Source: Clostridium sp. AN503
GTDB taxonomy: Bacteria; Bacillota; Clostridia; Lachnospirales; Lachnospiraceae
Direction: 5' to 3'
DNA: 64,000 bases
Assembly (NCBI RefSeq): GCF_040719375.1
Contig: NZ_JBFDTP010000001.1
Location: forward strand, 682,001-746,000
The number at the start of each line of letters is the position of its first letter. Positions within the stretch are counted from its first letter, which is position 1. Made by a program: the position numbers and the translations under genes. The notes beneath the pieces were generated by a model. The model saw only the letters and a list, made by a program, of their open reading frames with translations, was not told the DNA's origin and did not search any database. Below are positions 8,125 through 16,857 of the stretch, one piece after another.

Positions 8125-9216
8125 CTACCACTCCGTATCGCTGTCCGCCGGTCCCTCCGGCGTTCCGTTTACAATCTCCGCCATCTTTTTTTCGATCCCT
8201 GTCTGCCTGTTCACACCTTCAGCTTCGGTAACGATTCTGCTTAAATTCACCTGCATACCATAGGATTTTTTTGTAATGCTATGGGCAGTCTTTTCAATAA
8301 AGTATTTTCCGTCCATCTTCCCAAAACCAGATAGCCGAACCGTATTCGTCGCGGCTAGAGACAGCTTTGGTGGGAGCGTAAGCTGCATGGTAGCCGCTTT
8401 TCGGTTTGCATTCAGGATCGCTCCTTCTCCGATCAGTCTGGCGTCTGCTTCGTTATCCGCCTTTTGTGTGGTTTTATAAAGCCGCTCCTCGGTTCCTACG
8501 AGCACATCCACCGTCTGTTTGCTTCCCGGATTCGTATAGCTCACACGCGCACCGGTGTATGTCCCCTGCATGGTGCTTTTATAGCTCCACTTAGATACCT
8601 GGTCTGGCGTAATTGTCATAACCGGGGGCTTTGCAAAATAGTCCAGATAGTCCCAGATGACCAGCCGGTTTGCATATACCTTAATCCCCAGACCATACTT
8701 TCCACAAAGTCGTTTTATAAAGTCGCTGTCCGTCTGCTGGCTTTGCTCGGTCTTGGATATCTGGATTTCCTTTCGCACATCATAAACCAGGGCGAGCCCG
8801 TACCTGGCGGCAATCTCGCCCGCAATCAGCTGTAAGGTCGCCTGGGACCAGGTTTTTGTGTTCTCAGATTCTTTGAAGCTGGAATTTACCGGGGCAGACA
8901 CTCCATTGATGTTTCCTTTTATTGGAGGGCCTGCAAAGTCAAAATCATCGACCACAAAAGCCCCACATAGGAATGCCATTTTCTCCCCGCTATAATTCCA
9001 GTTCTCAAGCACAATGGTTGGTGTAATGATGTCTCCTGTTTGCGGGATCCAGGAATTTACCCATTTTAGATCCCTGTCTATGACTGACAAGGAAATCGTG
9101 TCGGATTCGTCAACTGAATCCACATAAGAAAACCGCTCCAGATATGTATCAAGCATTTCATTCACGACGGTTCCATTATAGGCAATTTTCACGCGTTTGT
9201 TCCTGGTTGTGCTCAT
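8125..9216 (-). CDS. Tail hub protein gpD-like (late control protein D family)
   Basis: The 363-residue protein starts at MSTTRNKRVKIAYNG after GGAGGTGAAGGGGG. It follows the contractile-tail hub pattern (P2 gpD, T4 gp27): an N-terminal beta barrel ('YLERFSYVDSVDESDTISLS'), 'FLCGAFVVDDFDFAGPP' and 'TDSDFIKRLCGKYGLGIKVY' in the middle, and a C-terminal region giving a second barrel. It joins the tube to the spike. The name 'late control' is historical; no regulatory role is implied here. Confidence 0.88.
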   Translation of the reverse strand: MSTTRNKRVKIAYNGTVVNEMLDTYLERFSYVDSVDESDTISLSVIDRDLKWVNSWIPQTGDIITPTIVLENWNYSGEKMAFLCGAFVVDDFDFAGPPIKGNINGVSAPVNSSFKESENTKTWSQATLQLIAGEIAARYGLALVYDVRKEIQISKTEQSQQTDSDFIKRLCGKYGLGIKVYANRLVIWDYLDYFAKPPVMTITPDQVSKWSYKSTMQGTYTGARVSYTNPGSKQTVDVLVGTEERLYKTTQKADNEADARLIGEGAILNANRKAATMQLTLPPKLSLAATNTVRLSGFGKMDGKYFIEKTAHSITKKSYGMQVNLSRIVTEAEGVNRQTGIEKKMAEIVNGTPEGPADSDTEW

Positions 9217-9226
9217 ATGGCCCCCT

Positions 9227-9427
9227 TCACCTCCATAGTGGCAAATCATCCGGTGAATCCGCAGGAAGTTCCGGCGTTGCCACCGTAATCCCGGCAGGAA
9301 AAATAAAATAATCTAACAATGGAAAATTATTTTCCATCAAATAGTCCATGTGTTTCTCAGCTCCATATACCTTTTTAGCTATCATATCCCAGGTATCTCC
9401 CTGGATTGTTTGATAAGTCGCTTTCAT
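9227..9427 (-). CDS. Tail protein X (LysM-like), 66 aa
   Basis: The start is MKATYQTIQGDTWDMIAKKV after GAGGGTGATTATT; longer reading frames contain the hicA promoter. The small domain has the LysM-like pattern of P2 gpX (GDTWDMIA.KVYG, then 'FPAGITVATPEL'). gpX is thought to act at the hub. It is the last gene before the plus-strand hicAB insertion, which separates it from the tape measure gene. Confidence 0.88.
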   Translation of the reverse strand: MKATYQTIQGDTWDMIAKKVYGAEKHMDYLMENNFPLLDYFIFPAGITVATPELPADSPDDLPLWR

Positions 9428-9474
9428 AATAATCACCCTCTCTAAAACAAATACAAAAATATTTGTTTTTTCTA

Positions 9475-9503
9475 TTGACACATATAATTATATGTGTTAT
9501 TAT
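9475..9503 (+). promoter_or_regulatory. hicAB promoter with a 20-bp palindromic operator
   Basis: TTGACA at 9475-9480 and TATTAT at 9498-9503 are 17 bp apart. A perfect 20-bp palindrome, ACACATATAATTATATGTGT (9478-9497), fills the spacer. HicB antitoxins with a DNA-binding C-terminus usually repress their own promoter through such sites. The promoter lies on the strand opposite the tail operon. Confidence 0.85.
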
Positions 9504-9527
9504 AATATTGTCAGGAGGGCATCATAC

Positions 9528-9725
9528 ATGAAAAGCTATTCATCAAGAGAAGTGATCAAAATGTTAAAAGCAGATGGTTGGTATGAAGTAAATGTGGTGG
9601 GAAGCCACCACCAGTATAAACATCCAACCAAGAAGGGGCGCACAACAGTCAAACATCCTGACAAAGACATCCCCAGAAAAACGCTCGATAACATTGAATC
9701 ACAGTCGGGGCTAAGATTCAGATAG
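9528..9725 (+). CDS. hicA: HicA toxin (mRNA interferase)
   Basis: The start is MKSYSSREV after AGGAGGGCATCATAC. The 65 residues have the HicA double-stranded-RNA-binding fold: 'SREVIKMLKADGWYEVNVVG', then the signature GSHHQYKHP with the catalytic histidine near residue 27-28, and a C-terminal 'TVKHPDKDIPRKTLDNI'. HicA cleaves mRNA and is neutralised by HicB, encoded 40 bases downstream. The pair lies inside the late tail region but is transcribed in the opposite direction, so it is probably expressed in the lysogen as a moron. Confidence 0.92.
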   Translation: MKSYSSREVIKMLKADGWYEVNVVGSHHQYKHPTKKGRTTVKHPDKDIPRKTLDNIESQSGLRFR

Positions 9726-9765
9726 CCCCGGCCTCTCCTGACAACTTAATTGAGGAGGTATTGCT

Positions 9766-10167
9766 ATGAAAAAAACAGAACGTTATTTCTACCCCGCTAT
9801 TTTCACTTATGAATCCGGCCAGGAAATTGCCGTAACCTTTCCCGACTTGAATTGCGCTACCAGCGGCACGAACGATGATGATGCCCTGTTATCCGCTCGT
9901 GAACTTCTTGGTTGCGTCCTTAATGGTCTGGAAGAAGATGGTGAGGAAATTCCCGCACCAACGTCGTTATCAAAAATTGAGATTCAGCCAAACGAACGCG
10001 CGGTTCTGATCGATGTTTATATGCCATCCATCCGAATGGCGCAGATGAACCGATCCGTCAATCGAACTGTTACGCTTCCTGCTTGGCTTAATGCCGCTGC
10101 CCTTGAGCATAATATTAACTTTTCTCAGGTTCTCCAGGAAGCTTTGAAATCGCAGCTCCACGTTTGA
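9766..10167 (+). CDS. hicB: HicB antitoxin
   Basis: The 133-residue protein follows GAGGAGGTATTGCT. The N-terminal half is the degenerate RNase H-like HicB domain ('YFYPAIFTYESGQEIAVTFP', 'CATSGTNDDDALLSARELLG'). The C-terminal third ('RTVTLPAWLNAAALEHNINF') is a ribbon-helix-helix domain that would bind the palindrome at 9478-9497. The toxin-first order is usual for hicAB. Confidence 0.92.
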   Translation: MKKTERYFYPAIFTYESGQEIAVTFPDLNCATSGTNDDDALLSARELLGCVLNGLEEDGEEIPAPTSLSKIEIQPNERAVLIDVYMPSIRMAQMNRSVNRTVTLPAWLNAAALEHNINFSQVLQEALKSQLHV

Positions 10168-10169
10168 TA

Positions 10170-10200
10170 GGAGGAGGGCGCCGTCCCTCCTCCATTGTTT
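10170..10200 (+). terminator. Terminator of hicAB
   Basis: GGAGGAGGG (10170-10178), a six-base loop and CCCTCCTCC (10185-10193) form a perfect 9-bp stem, followed by attgttttt. It directly follows hicB and faces the end of the tape measure gene. Confidence 0.8.
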
Positions 10201-13200
10201 TAGGAGAACGATGCCCTGTACTTCTCATTCTGATATCTTTCCATGAACTCCACAAATCTTTCATAGTCTTCCCGTAGAATATCCCGGAACCGGTTTTCAT
10301 CTCCACCTCCCGGCGGCATCTGGATTGTCGGGCTGTATACCGGGGAAAAAGAGGAGCTGTTGTAATTCTCCGCTGCGATTCCAGTCGAAAAGCTTTCATA
10401 CATTTTACCGTAGTCATTCGCCTCGTAAGCTCCAAGAGCCTCTCCCGCCTCCTGCCATAATGCCATGGAACGGCTTGATCCATCTATCGGAATGGCGTAC
10501 TCCGGGCTGTCCTCCGCAAACCATGAAAGCGTAGGGCGGTTGATCAGGCCTCCTTTTGCATTGTGATCGATTTTTTTCATTCCTCCAGCCCCCGGCAGGG
10601 TCCCGCTCCTGTACTGTGTAACTGTATTTAAAGTGATCGGGATTTCAGCCTGTACACCTTCCGCAAAGGTGTTTCGGATTGCTTCCAGTATGTTCCGCGC
10701 TTCTGCTTGAATCTGCCCATTCTTAGCACTAATCTCCTGTATTACTGTATCCGGTATCTGCCCGGTCTGCTGACTTACTGTAGACACCAAGAGCGCGTAA
10801 TCCGCATCATTTGCGATCACTCCACCCAGCATATTCCAGATACTTTCCTTGTCACCAGTTACAGCCGATATCTCCGTCATATCATTCAGTGCATCCGTTA
10901 TGATCTCCGAGGGCTGAAAGCCAGAAACCGCCATCTGTTGTTTCAGCTGCTCCATATCCTCCTGCGTCGGAAGCATTCCCTCCATCAGGATCTTAACAGC
11001 ATTCTTTGCGTCAGCACTCATTCCTGCTGCCGCGATGCTATCGGTTATGAGTTTGTCAAACCCCGACAGGAAACTCTCCGGCGTTGTGCTGTTTTCCATC
11101 AAGGCCGGGAGCCCTTCCTGAATCTGCTGGTTCATTGCATTCAGGGCTGGCTCTATCTCATCTCCATAAGCAGATAAAATCGCATCCTTCATTACCTGGT
11201 AGCCGTTCTGGATCGTCTGAGCTTTCTGCTCATAATATGCCGCCAGAGCGTCAGCTGACTTAGAGTCAAATTCTTCTTGCGTGATTCCGCCGTCCATTCC
11301 GTTTTCACCAGCAAGACGCTGCGCGTTTAAGCTTGTCAGGATCTGCTTATAAGATTCATCAATACCCGCTGTTGCCTTATCCGTGTATTCCTGTATGGAT
11401 GCCTGTAGATTTTGGAAGGTGTCTCCGGTCAGTATATCTGCTCCGGCATATCGGTTTTTCAGCATCTGAAGCTCTGCGGAGTTCTCCGCCTCAGCAATCA
11501 TGGACGTGATCTCTGAGATGTCCTTCAGATAGCTATCAACAATCTCCTGTCTGGGCAGGCTTAAACCTTCCTCGGTTATATGCTTTAATGCAACCTGTAA
11601 TCCTGATTGCAGCGGCTTCAATTCGTCGTACAATGCCTGGTAAAAATCACCGCTTCCATCAGTCAGGCTGTTTCCTGTGGTGCTGTCTTCCCCGAACACG
11701 ATCCCCACTGCCAGCTTCATTTCATAGCCGCTGTTAGTGATATATTCCTGGGCATTTTTCATATAGCTTTCCACAGCTGTGACATATGACTGCGTATCGC
11801 TCTCGTCAAATGCAATGCCAATGGACAGCTTCCACTCGGCCTTCTGGATTTCTCTCAAGCTGGAAGCAAGAGACTTTTCCAACTCCCGCACCGTTCCGGA
11901 AACTTCGCCAAAACTGTCCAGCTGGTCAAAAATATTTCCACCACCGCTGACAATGTGGCGGGCCGCTTCATCCAGTTCCTCCACAGACAGCGCGATCTGT
12001 CCAAAGTGCTCTGCAAGATTCGCCTTCGCCGCTCTGTGCTCCGCATTTTCTATCGCTGTGGCAATTCCGGCGATGGATCCTATCGCAAGCCCCGCTGCTG
12101 CCACCGGCCATGCGCTCATCATCCCGGACAGGGTCCCCAGCATCGCAATTCCATTTTTCGCCACCTGCGCCGTCTTGAATGTTCCAAATGCTGCTACGAT
12201 TCCGGTAATAGTCCCCTTCACCACATCAGGATGCTTCAGGCACCAACTTCCAAAATTCAGTACCGGCTGGAATCCTTCTTTTGCACTTTTTCCGAATTGC
12301 TTAAGCTGCCTTTGGATTGTCGGCATATCTTCCCGTAACTCCCCGGTAAAACTAACAATCCACCCGGTTGCATCCCGCGTGAGTTCCCGTAGGTTTCCGG
12401 AAAAGCCTTCGTAAATTTCAATCCCAGCCCCCTCCGCTGCGCTTTTCATAAGCGTCAGATCTCCGGCGAGATTATCTATTCTCACCTCTGACATGCGCTT
12501 TGCCGCATCAGTGCTGTTATCAATTGACTGTGACAGTTTTTCAAAATCCTTATTGGATGCCGTGACTATGGCGAGCAGTCCAGACATGCCTTCTTTTCCA
12601 GCTATTCCGGCAGCATACTCCGCTTTCTCCGCCTCAGATAGTCCGGAAAATGCTTCTCGCATCTCTGTCAACTGCTGCCTAAACGGCTTCATGTTGCCTT
12701 CTCCATCTACTAGCGATATTGACAAGGCTTCCATATATCCCCGCATCTGTTTCGTCGGTTTCGCAAGATTCGTAAGCATGGTACGCATTGCCGTTCCTGC
12801 TTTCTGTCCTTTAATTCCGGCGTTTGCCATTAATCCCGTAGCAACTGCCACGTCCTCAATGGTATATCCAAATGCTCCGGCAACCGGTGCGACATACTGG
12901 AATGTCTCACCCATCATCGCCACGTTGGTATTTGAGTTGGAAGATGCCTGCGCCAGAACGTCAGCAAAATGCCCGGCTTCGTTGGCTTGCATTTCAAATG
13001 CTGTCATGGCATCCGTCACGATGTCTGACACCATTCCCAATTCCTCACCAGAAGCTGCCGCTAAATACATGATGCCAGGAAGCCCGCCGATCATGTCCCC
13101 GGTCTTCCAGCCTGCCATCGCCATGTATTCCAGCCCTTTTCCTGCCTCCTCCGCAGAAAATTTTGTGGTTTCGCCCATTTCCTTTGCCAAGGCTGTCAGC

Positions 13201-13553
13201 TTCTCCATGTCCCCTGCGGAGCTCTGTGAAATAGCCTGCACTGTACTCATTTGCGATTCAAATCCCATACCAACCGCAGTAGAAGCTCCCAGGATGGCTG
13301 CGGTTCCCGCTGCCGCCAGCTTCGCACCCTTTACGATTCCACCAAAGACTTTGTCTGACGCCCTACCGAGTGCATCAATCCCCTTCACGCTCATCCCGCC
13401 AAAGGAATCCCCGATATTCCGGCCTGACAAACCTGCCTGCCTTTCCAGTCCGTTTAATTCATTCCTGGCTTTTCGTATCGATGCGGCAAGCGAGGCATCC
13501 GTGCCTCCGGATATCATAATTTCCAGTTCATAATTCTTTTTTCCAGATGCCAC
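10200..13553 (-). CDS. Tail tape measure protein (TP901 family)
   Basis: The 1117-residue protein starts with GTG after AGAAGGAGGCGGGGTTAA. Residues about 110-280 form the TP901 core ('LAKEMGETTKFSAEEAGKGL', 'LANAGIKGQKAGTAMRTMLT'). Hydrophobic segments near residues 85-105 and 445-505 probably cross the membrane during DNA entry. The middle is coiled-coil. The tape measure sets tail length; 1117 residues predict a tail of roughly 150 nm by the usual ratio. The start is just past the stop of the frameshifted chaperone extension. Confidence 0.93.
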   Translation of the reverse strand: MASGKKNYELEIMISGGTDASLAASIRKARNELNGLERQAGLSGRNIGDSFGGMSVKGIDALGRASDKVFGGIVKGAKLAAAGTAAILGASTAVGMGFESQMSTVQAISQSSAGDMEKLTALAKEMGETTKFSAEEAGKGLEYMAMAGWKTGDMIGGLPGIMYLAAASGEELGMVSDIVTDAMTAFEMQANEAGHFADVLAQASSNSNTNVAMMGETFQYVAPVAGAFGYTIEDVAVATGLMANAGIKGQKAGTAMRTMLTNLAKPTKQMRGYMEALSISLVDGEGNMKPFRQQLTEMREAFSGLSEAEKAEYAAGIAGKEGMSGLLAIVTASNKDFEKLSQSIDNSTDAAKRMSEVRIDNLAGDLTLMKSAAEGAGIEIYEGFSGNLRELTRDATGWIVSFTGELREDMPTIQRQLKQFGKSAKEGFQPVLNFGSWCLKHPDVVKGTITGIVAAFGTFKTAQVAKNGIAMLGTLSGMMSAWPVAAAGLAIGSIAGIATAIENAEHRAAKANLAEHFGQIALSVEELDEAARHIVSGGGNIFDQLDSFGEVSGTVRELEKSLASSLREIQKAEWKLSIGIAFDESDTQSYVTAVESYMKNAQEYITNSGYEMKLAVGIVFGEDSTTGNSLTDGSGDFYQALYDELKPLQSGLQVALKHITEEGLSLPRQEIVDSYLKDISEITSMIAEAENSAELQMLKNRYAGADILTGDTFQNLQASIQEYTDKATAGIDESYKQILTSLNAQRLAGENGMDGGITQEEFDSKSADALAAYYEQKAQTIQNGYQVMKDAILSAYGDEIEPALNAMNQQIQEGLPALMENSTTPESFLSGFDKLITDSIAAAGMSADAKNAVKILMEGMLPTQEDMEQLKQQMAVSGFQPSEIITDALNDMTEISAVTGDKESIWNMLGGVIANDADYALLVSTVSQQTGQIPDTVIQEISAKNGQIQAEARNILEAIRNTFAEGVQAEIPITLNTVTQYRSGTLPGAGGMKKIDHNAKGGLINRPTLSWFAEDSPEYAIPIDGSSRSMALWQEAGEALGAYEANDYGKMYESFSTGIAAENYNSSSFSPVYSPTIQMPPGGGDENRFRDILREDYERFVEFMERYQNEKYRASFS

Positions 13554-13748
13554 TTAACCCCGCCTCCTTCTCCCAGCCTGTGACCGTTCTTCCTTGGCCA
13601 GATCCGCTGCTTCACGCATAAACCTGCAGGACTGTTCTATCGGCAAGTCATAAAAAAACTGCGGACCGGACTTTGTGTACCGGCCTGCAGCAATGAATGC
13701 CCTGTTTGCTTTCTGGATGTCCGCCGGGCAGCTTATTCCGACATTAAG
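13554..13748 (-). CDS. Frameshift extension of the tail assembly chaperone (gpE' / gpT-like)
   Basis: This frame has no good start of its own but is open for 64 codons from the slippery site to a TAA at 13556-13554, just before the tape measure start. It lies in the -1 frame relative to 13733-14074. The translated segment (GISCPADIQKANRAFIAAGR ... 'FYDLPIEQSCRFMREAADLA') looks like protein, with a basic end. As in P2 E/E+E' and lambda G/GT, the -1 product would join the chaperone to this domain, which contacts the tape measure protein. The arrangement is seen directly; the function follows from the family. Confidence 0.82.
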   Translation of the reverse strand, partial: LNVGISCPADIQKANRAFIAAGRYTKSGPQFFYDLPIEQSCRFMREAADLAKEERSQAGRRRRG

Positions 13749-14074
13749 AAAAAACGGTATACCCTGTTTTTAAGATACACCGAATCCTTGGCTTTAAGCT
13801 CCATAACGGCCTCCAGTGGAATCTTACATACGCGCGAAGCGATAACCTGCGCAAATAAAAGTGTGCTCTCCTGCAGCGCGATCTCATTCCCGCCCTGCGC
13901 GGAATACAAGCTATAGATCGTATTGAGCTCCCGCCCAGTCATATCCCGCAGCCTGGTCATATCCAACCGGGTGATATGCATCCCCTGATAATCTACTGGT
14001 GTATTCAGATCCAGAATCAGATAATCCTTTACCGCTTCCGCTTCCTGTTCTCCTACTTTTTTATCCTTATCCAT
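13733..14074 (-). CDS. Tail assembly chaperone (gpE-like)
   Basis: The start is MDKDKKVGEQEAE after TAGGAGGAAGGAA; 113 residues. A small acidic helical protein with the core 'GMHITRLDMTRLRDMTGREL' lies between the tube gene and the tape measure, the invariant place of the tail assembly chaperone in long-tailed phages. Its last codons contain the heptamer T TTT TTC (13754-13748), so a fraction of ribosomes should shift to -1 and add the 64-residue extension. Confidence 0.85.
   Translation of the reverse strand: MDKDKKVGEQEAEAVKDYLILDLNTPVDYQGMHITRLDMTRLRDMTGRELNTIYSLYSAQGGNEIALQESTLLFAQVIASRVCKIPLEAVMELKAKDSVYLKNRVYRFFLMSE
13748..13754 (-). promoter_or_regulatory. Slippery heptamer for programmed -1 frameshift
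   Basis: On the coding strand the sequence is T TTT TTC, in the X XXY YYZ phase of the upstream gene (codons CGT TTT TTC TTA). A one-base backward shift leads into the open frame 13748-13554. A GC-rich stretch (GCTGCCCGGCGGAC) lies a few bases downstream and could give weak secondary structure. Confidence 0.82.
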
Positions 14075-14084
14075 TTCCTTCCTC

Positions 14085-14600
14085 CTAGCACATATTTTTG
14101 ACATCTTTCAAAACATCTTTGCCGTTTACAATGTAAACTCCATTTAACCTGTCGATCTCCAGCATAGTTTTTCCATTTAAGACCAGCTTGTAATAGCTAA
14201 GCCCCAAGGTAACACTAGAGTTCATCTTTGCCCCGGCCTTCGCAACTCCAGGTGTAAATTTTTTCATCAGTCCGCGTACAGAAACGCTGACAGACCGATA
14301 ACCAATCGCCCCAGTTCCTGCATCGGACCCCTGCAGGGCTCCGTTCAGCGTGAGGTCCGCAGCTTCCGACGGATCCATAACAGAAAAAATATCCTCGCAC
14401 AGCGACAGGAACCCGATCTCCATTTCCATATCTTCGATCAGTCCAATCACCGGGATGTCCATGTTCCCGCCGGTCCCAGCCCCTTCCATGCTATCGGTCA
14501 GATTCGTAACCTCAGGGAGCGTCACCTCTCCGGCTATGCCGATGAGCTGCCTTCCGTTTTTGTACACGTTAAAACGATTCATTAAATGCGGTTTGAACAT
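14085..14600 (-). CDS. Major tail tube protein (P2 FII family)
   Basis: The 171-residue protein follows GGAGGGATAAAGA. P2 FII features are the N-terminal 'MNRFNVYKNGRQLIGIAGEV', 'LPEVTNLTDSMEGAGTGGN' and a central 'MEMEIGFLSLCEDIF'. The C-terminal part, 'YYKLVLNGKTMLEIDRLNGV', is typical (..YYkl..dG..l.eiD..n). It polymerises as the inner tube inside the sheath. It lies directly after the sheath gene. Confidence 0.93.
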   Translation of the reverse strand: MFKPHLMNRFNVYKNGRQLIGIAGEVTLPEVTNLTDSMEGAGTGGNMDIPVIGLIEDMEMEIGFLSLCEDIFSVMDPSEAADLTLNGALQGSDAGTGAIGYRSVSVSVRGLMKKFTPGVAKAGAKMNSSVTLGLSYYKLVLNGKTMLEIDRLNGVYIVNGKDVLKDVKNMC

Positions 14601-14603
14601 TCT

Positions 14604-16106
14604 TTATCCCTCCTGATTCATAGTTGTCTCCAGTGCGGCTACATCAAACTCCATCAGGGCGTTGATGTACTCAGCTGGAGTAAACGGTGCAAAATAGATA
14701 TGCAACTTTAAGTGCCCGGCCAGTACATCCTCCAGCGTGTTTTCATTCTGTTTGAAGTCTGCATAAAGTCCGGCGCACATGCCAGCAGCAGTCAGGCTGT
14801 TCCCCCAGATATTAAAGCTGTTTACGATATCATCCACAAGCCTCCGGTTCATGCTGCCGTCCAGCCGTTTCCTGTACTCCACAACAAAATAGTTCGCCAC
14901 ATAGTCAAACATCCGCCTGCACCCGATCCAGCGGTCCTTCGGATCCGTATTACCGGGATAGCATCCGGTATTATTGCCGTATGACTTCCAGGTAACGTCG
15001 CGGAAGGCCGTCACAATGCCCGCGCCATTTACAGCTCCGGCCTGTGTCTGGTCAAGAAGGATCTCTGTCCCGTCCGCAAGGACAGCCCCATCTGCGTTCA
15101 GTTCCTTATTGGACGGATACAGATATGGGACATCGTTATTGGCTACTGTATTGTAACTCATCATGGCGCCGTATACCGCAGAATAGCGGTACCGCTTTCC
15201 TCCCGCTGTCACCATGGGCCATAATACGATCGCGTGCTCATCATAGTATCCCATATCCTCCTTCACTTTTTCGCAATCGCTGTATTTCTTTGCGAGCTCC
15301 GTATCCAGATCCAGAAGGCAGGTGCAGCGAAAAGCTCCAGAAATATCCCTACATTTTTCCTGCAATGCCGCGCCAATGTTCGGTTTCTGCGTCCATCCAG
15401 GGGCCAGAAGCATTCCGGGTGATACTCCATACAGCGGGTAGATCTGACGCAGCACTTCCATCCCGGTTTCTTTCCCGGTTTCCACATCGTATGCGCCGAT
15501 CAGATCTTCTTCTGTCACCATATCCGGATCGATGAATTTTCCCGTTACGGTCAGCTCGGCCACTCCATATGCTACGCCTGCACTGAGCAATGTGATCACC
15601 AACTGCCCATAGCTATCGAAATCCACAATGTAGTCCGTCCCTTCCACGAGTGCATACGGCTCTCCAGGAAGTCCGTTCTCCCCTGCTCTTGCTTTCCCAG
15701 TCCTAGCACTGCTTAACTGCGCGGTAACGGCCACCGTGCCTTTTAAAATCCCCTCAGCATCTACCGTGGCCTGATGGTTTTTCACCTCGCAGGTCTTTTC
15801 CGGAAATTCCTGCATATGCCGCTCCGGATCCAGTACATTCACAAAAATGACCGGATTAACCTGAAACAGTTTGAAGCTTGCATCCATGCTCTGGCACAGA
15901 GTATATTTTTCCCAGTCATCACTATACCCCAGCGCCTCCACCGCTTCCTCAAAGCTTCCCGCTCTTACCGGTCTGTTTATCGCAGGATTCCTGGCCAGAT
16001 TCACCGGCGCAGTCCCGAATATCACCTGCACTCCGTATTTTGTTGACATCGGGCTGGGGAAAGACGTTGCTTTCTCTGTAACCTCAATTCCGTGCTTATA
16101 TGCCAT
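14604..16106 (-). CDS. Contractile tail sheath protein (P2 FI family)
   Basis: The 500-residue protein begins 'MAYKHGIEVTEKATSFPSP' and shows the sheath family layout: an N-terminal domain ('VQVIFGTAPVNLARNPAINR'), a central domain and a conserved C-terminal domain with 'TWKSYGNNTGCYPGNTDPKD', 'CRRMFDYVANYFVVEYRKRL' and 'PAEYINALMEFD'. It surrounds the tube and contracts on infection, which makes the particle myovirus-like. It overlaps the upstream small gene by 11 bases. Confidence 0.94.
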   Translation of the reverse strand: MAYKHGIEVTEKATSFPSPMSTKYGVQVIFGTAPVNLARNPAINRPVRAGSFEEAVEALGYSDDWEKYTLCQSMDASFKLFQVNPVIFVNVLDPERHMQEFPEKTCEVKNHQATVDAEGILKGTVAVTAQLSSARTGKARAGENGLPGEPYALVEGTDYIVDFDSYGQLVITLLSAGVAYGVAELTVTGKFIDPDMVTEEDLIGAYDVETGKETGMEVLRQIYPLYGVSPGMLLAPGWTQKPNIGAALQEKCRDISGAFRCTCLLDLDTELAKKYSDCEKVKEDMGYYDEHAIVLWPMVTAGGKRYRYSAVYGAMMSYNTVANNDVPYLYPSNKELNADGAVLADGTEILLDQTQAGAVNGAGIVTAFRDVTWKSYGNNTGCYPGNTDPKDRWIGCRRMFDYVANYFVVEYRKRLDGSMNRRLVDDIVNSFNIWGNSLTAAGMCAGLYADFKQNENTLEDVLAGHLKLHIYFAPFTPAEYINALMEFDVAALETTMNQEG

Positions 16107-16332
16107 TACTATGTCCTCCTTTTTCTGCCCGGCGATAGAGCATATTCAGACTGCTCTCCGGGTCTCTTAATTCCTTCTTTGCCTGTGCGATCTGTCCTGT
16201 ATCCACCATAAGATCCGCCAAATACGGCGCAGTTTTCAGTGCCGAACTAATCCGTGGCGGGTATCCCCCGCTGAATGTTGATCCCGCCTGAAGCACCCCT
16301 TCAATTGAAGGGCCTATATACATTTTGTTCAT
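16096..16332 (-). CDS. Small tail-region protein, 78 aa
   Basis: ATG at 16332 overlaps the preceding stop (ATGA) and follows GGAGGAATTTTT. The product (MNKMYIGPSIEGVLQAGSTF) has a proline- and glycine-containing start followed by a helical, charged half (QIAQAKKELRDPESSLNMLY). Similar short proteins occur just before the sheath gene in Clostridia myoviruses; the function is unknown to me. It could be a tail completion or sheath initiation factor. Confidence 0.75.
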   Translation of the reverse strand: MNKMYIGPSIEGVLQAGSTFSGGYPPRISSALKTAPYLADLMVDTGQIAQAKKELRDPESSLNMLYRRAEKGGHSNGI

Positions 16333-16856
16333 AAAAATTCCTCCATCACTGAACCCCGACTGATCTGCGGCAGATTCCACATCATCTCTAACGCGCCAAA
16401 GAATTGCGGATAAGTGTCATCCTCCTGATATGCCATGTTCATCTGTTTATTGCACCAGAACTGACCGAGTATAGGATCATTCTGAAATCTTCCCACAACC
16501 CGTTCCATGATGGCCGTCAGAGAGTAATATCCTTTCAGCTTTTCATCGTCGTCATAGATTGCGAAGGCGATCATTACGTGGGCAAGATTTTCAGTCATCC
16601 CATCAACCGGTTTCTGATATTCGACCGTATCAATCCTTACAATAAAATACGGAAACAAATCCGTTTCCTCCCGAAAATTTCCAGTCCCGTCCGATTCCGC
16701 ATCGTAAGGCATTTCTGCAAAAACCGGGAATATCGGAATTGCCTGCTGGTATCCCTTTAGCATTGCTGGCTTCCCCGCTTTATCCACCAAGGATACCTCC
16801 TTTGCCAGCTGCTCGATTTCTGCTATCAGCTGCCGCTGAAGCTCGTTAATCGTCAT
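16329..16856 (-). CDS. Probable tail terminator / completion protein, 175 aa
   Basis: The protein has an N-terminal helix (TINELQRQLIAEIEQLAKEV) and a central beta region ('ETDLFPYFIVRIDTVEYQKP', 'AHVMIAFAIYDDDEKLKGYY'), then 'QNDPILGQFWCNKQMNMAYQ'. Its place between the minor-tail-Z-like gene and the sheath gene is where tail terminators are normally encoded. The assignment rests on order and general fold, so it is moderate. Confidence 0.65.
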   Translation of the reverse strand: MTINELQRQLIAEIEQLAKEVSLVDKAGKPAMLKGYQQAIPIFPVFAEMPYDAESDGTGNFREETDLFPYFIVRIDTVEYQKPVDGMTENLAHVMIAFAIYDDDEKLKGYYSLTAIMERVVGRFQNDPILGQFWCNKQMNMAYQEDDTYPQFFGALEMMWNLPQISRGSVMEEFL

Positions 16857-16857
16857 G

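Noticed and set aside
12493..13533. Plus-strand frame of 346 codons opposite the tape measure gene
   Set aside because: It mirrors the tape measure coding sequence, has no ribosome site and its composition (Ala/Ser/Pro-rich, no domains) is typical of an antisense shadow.
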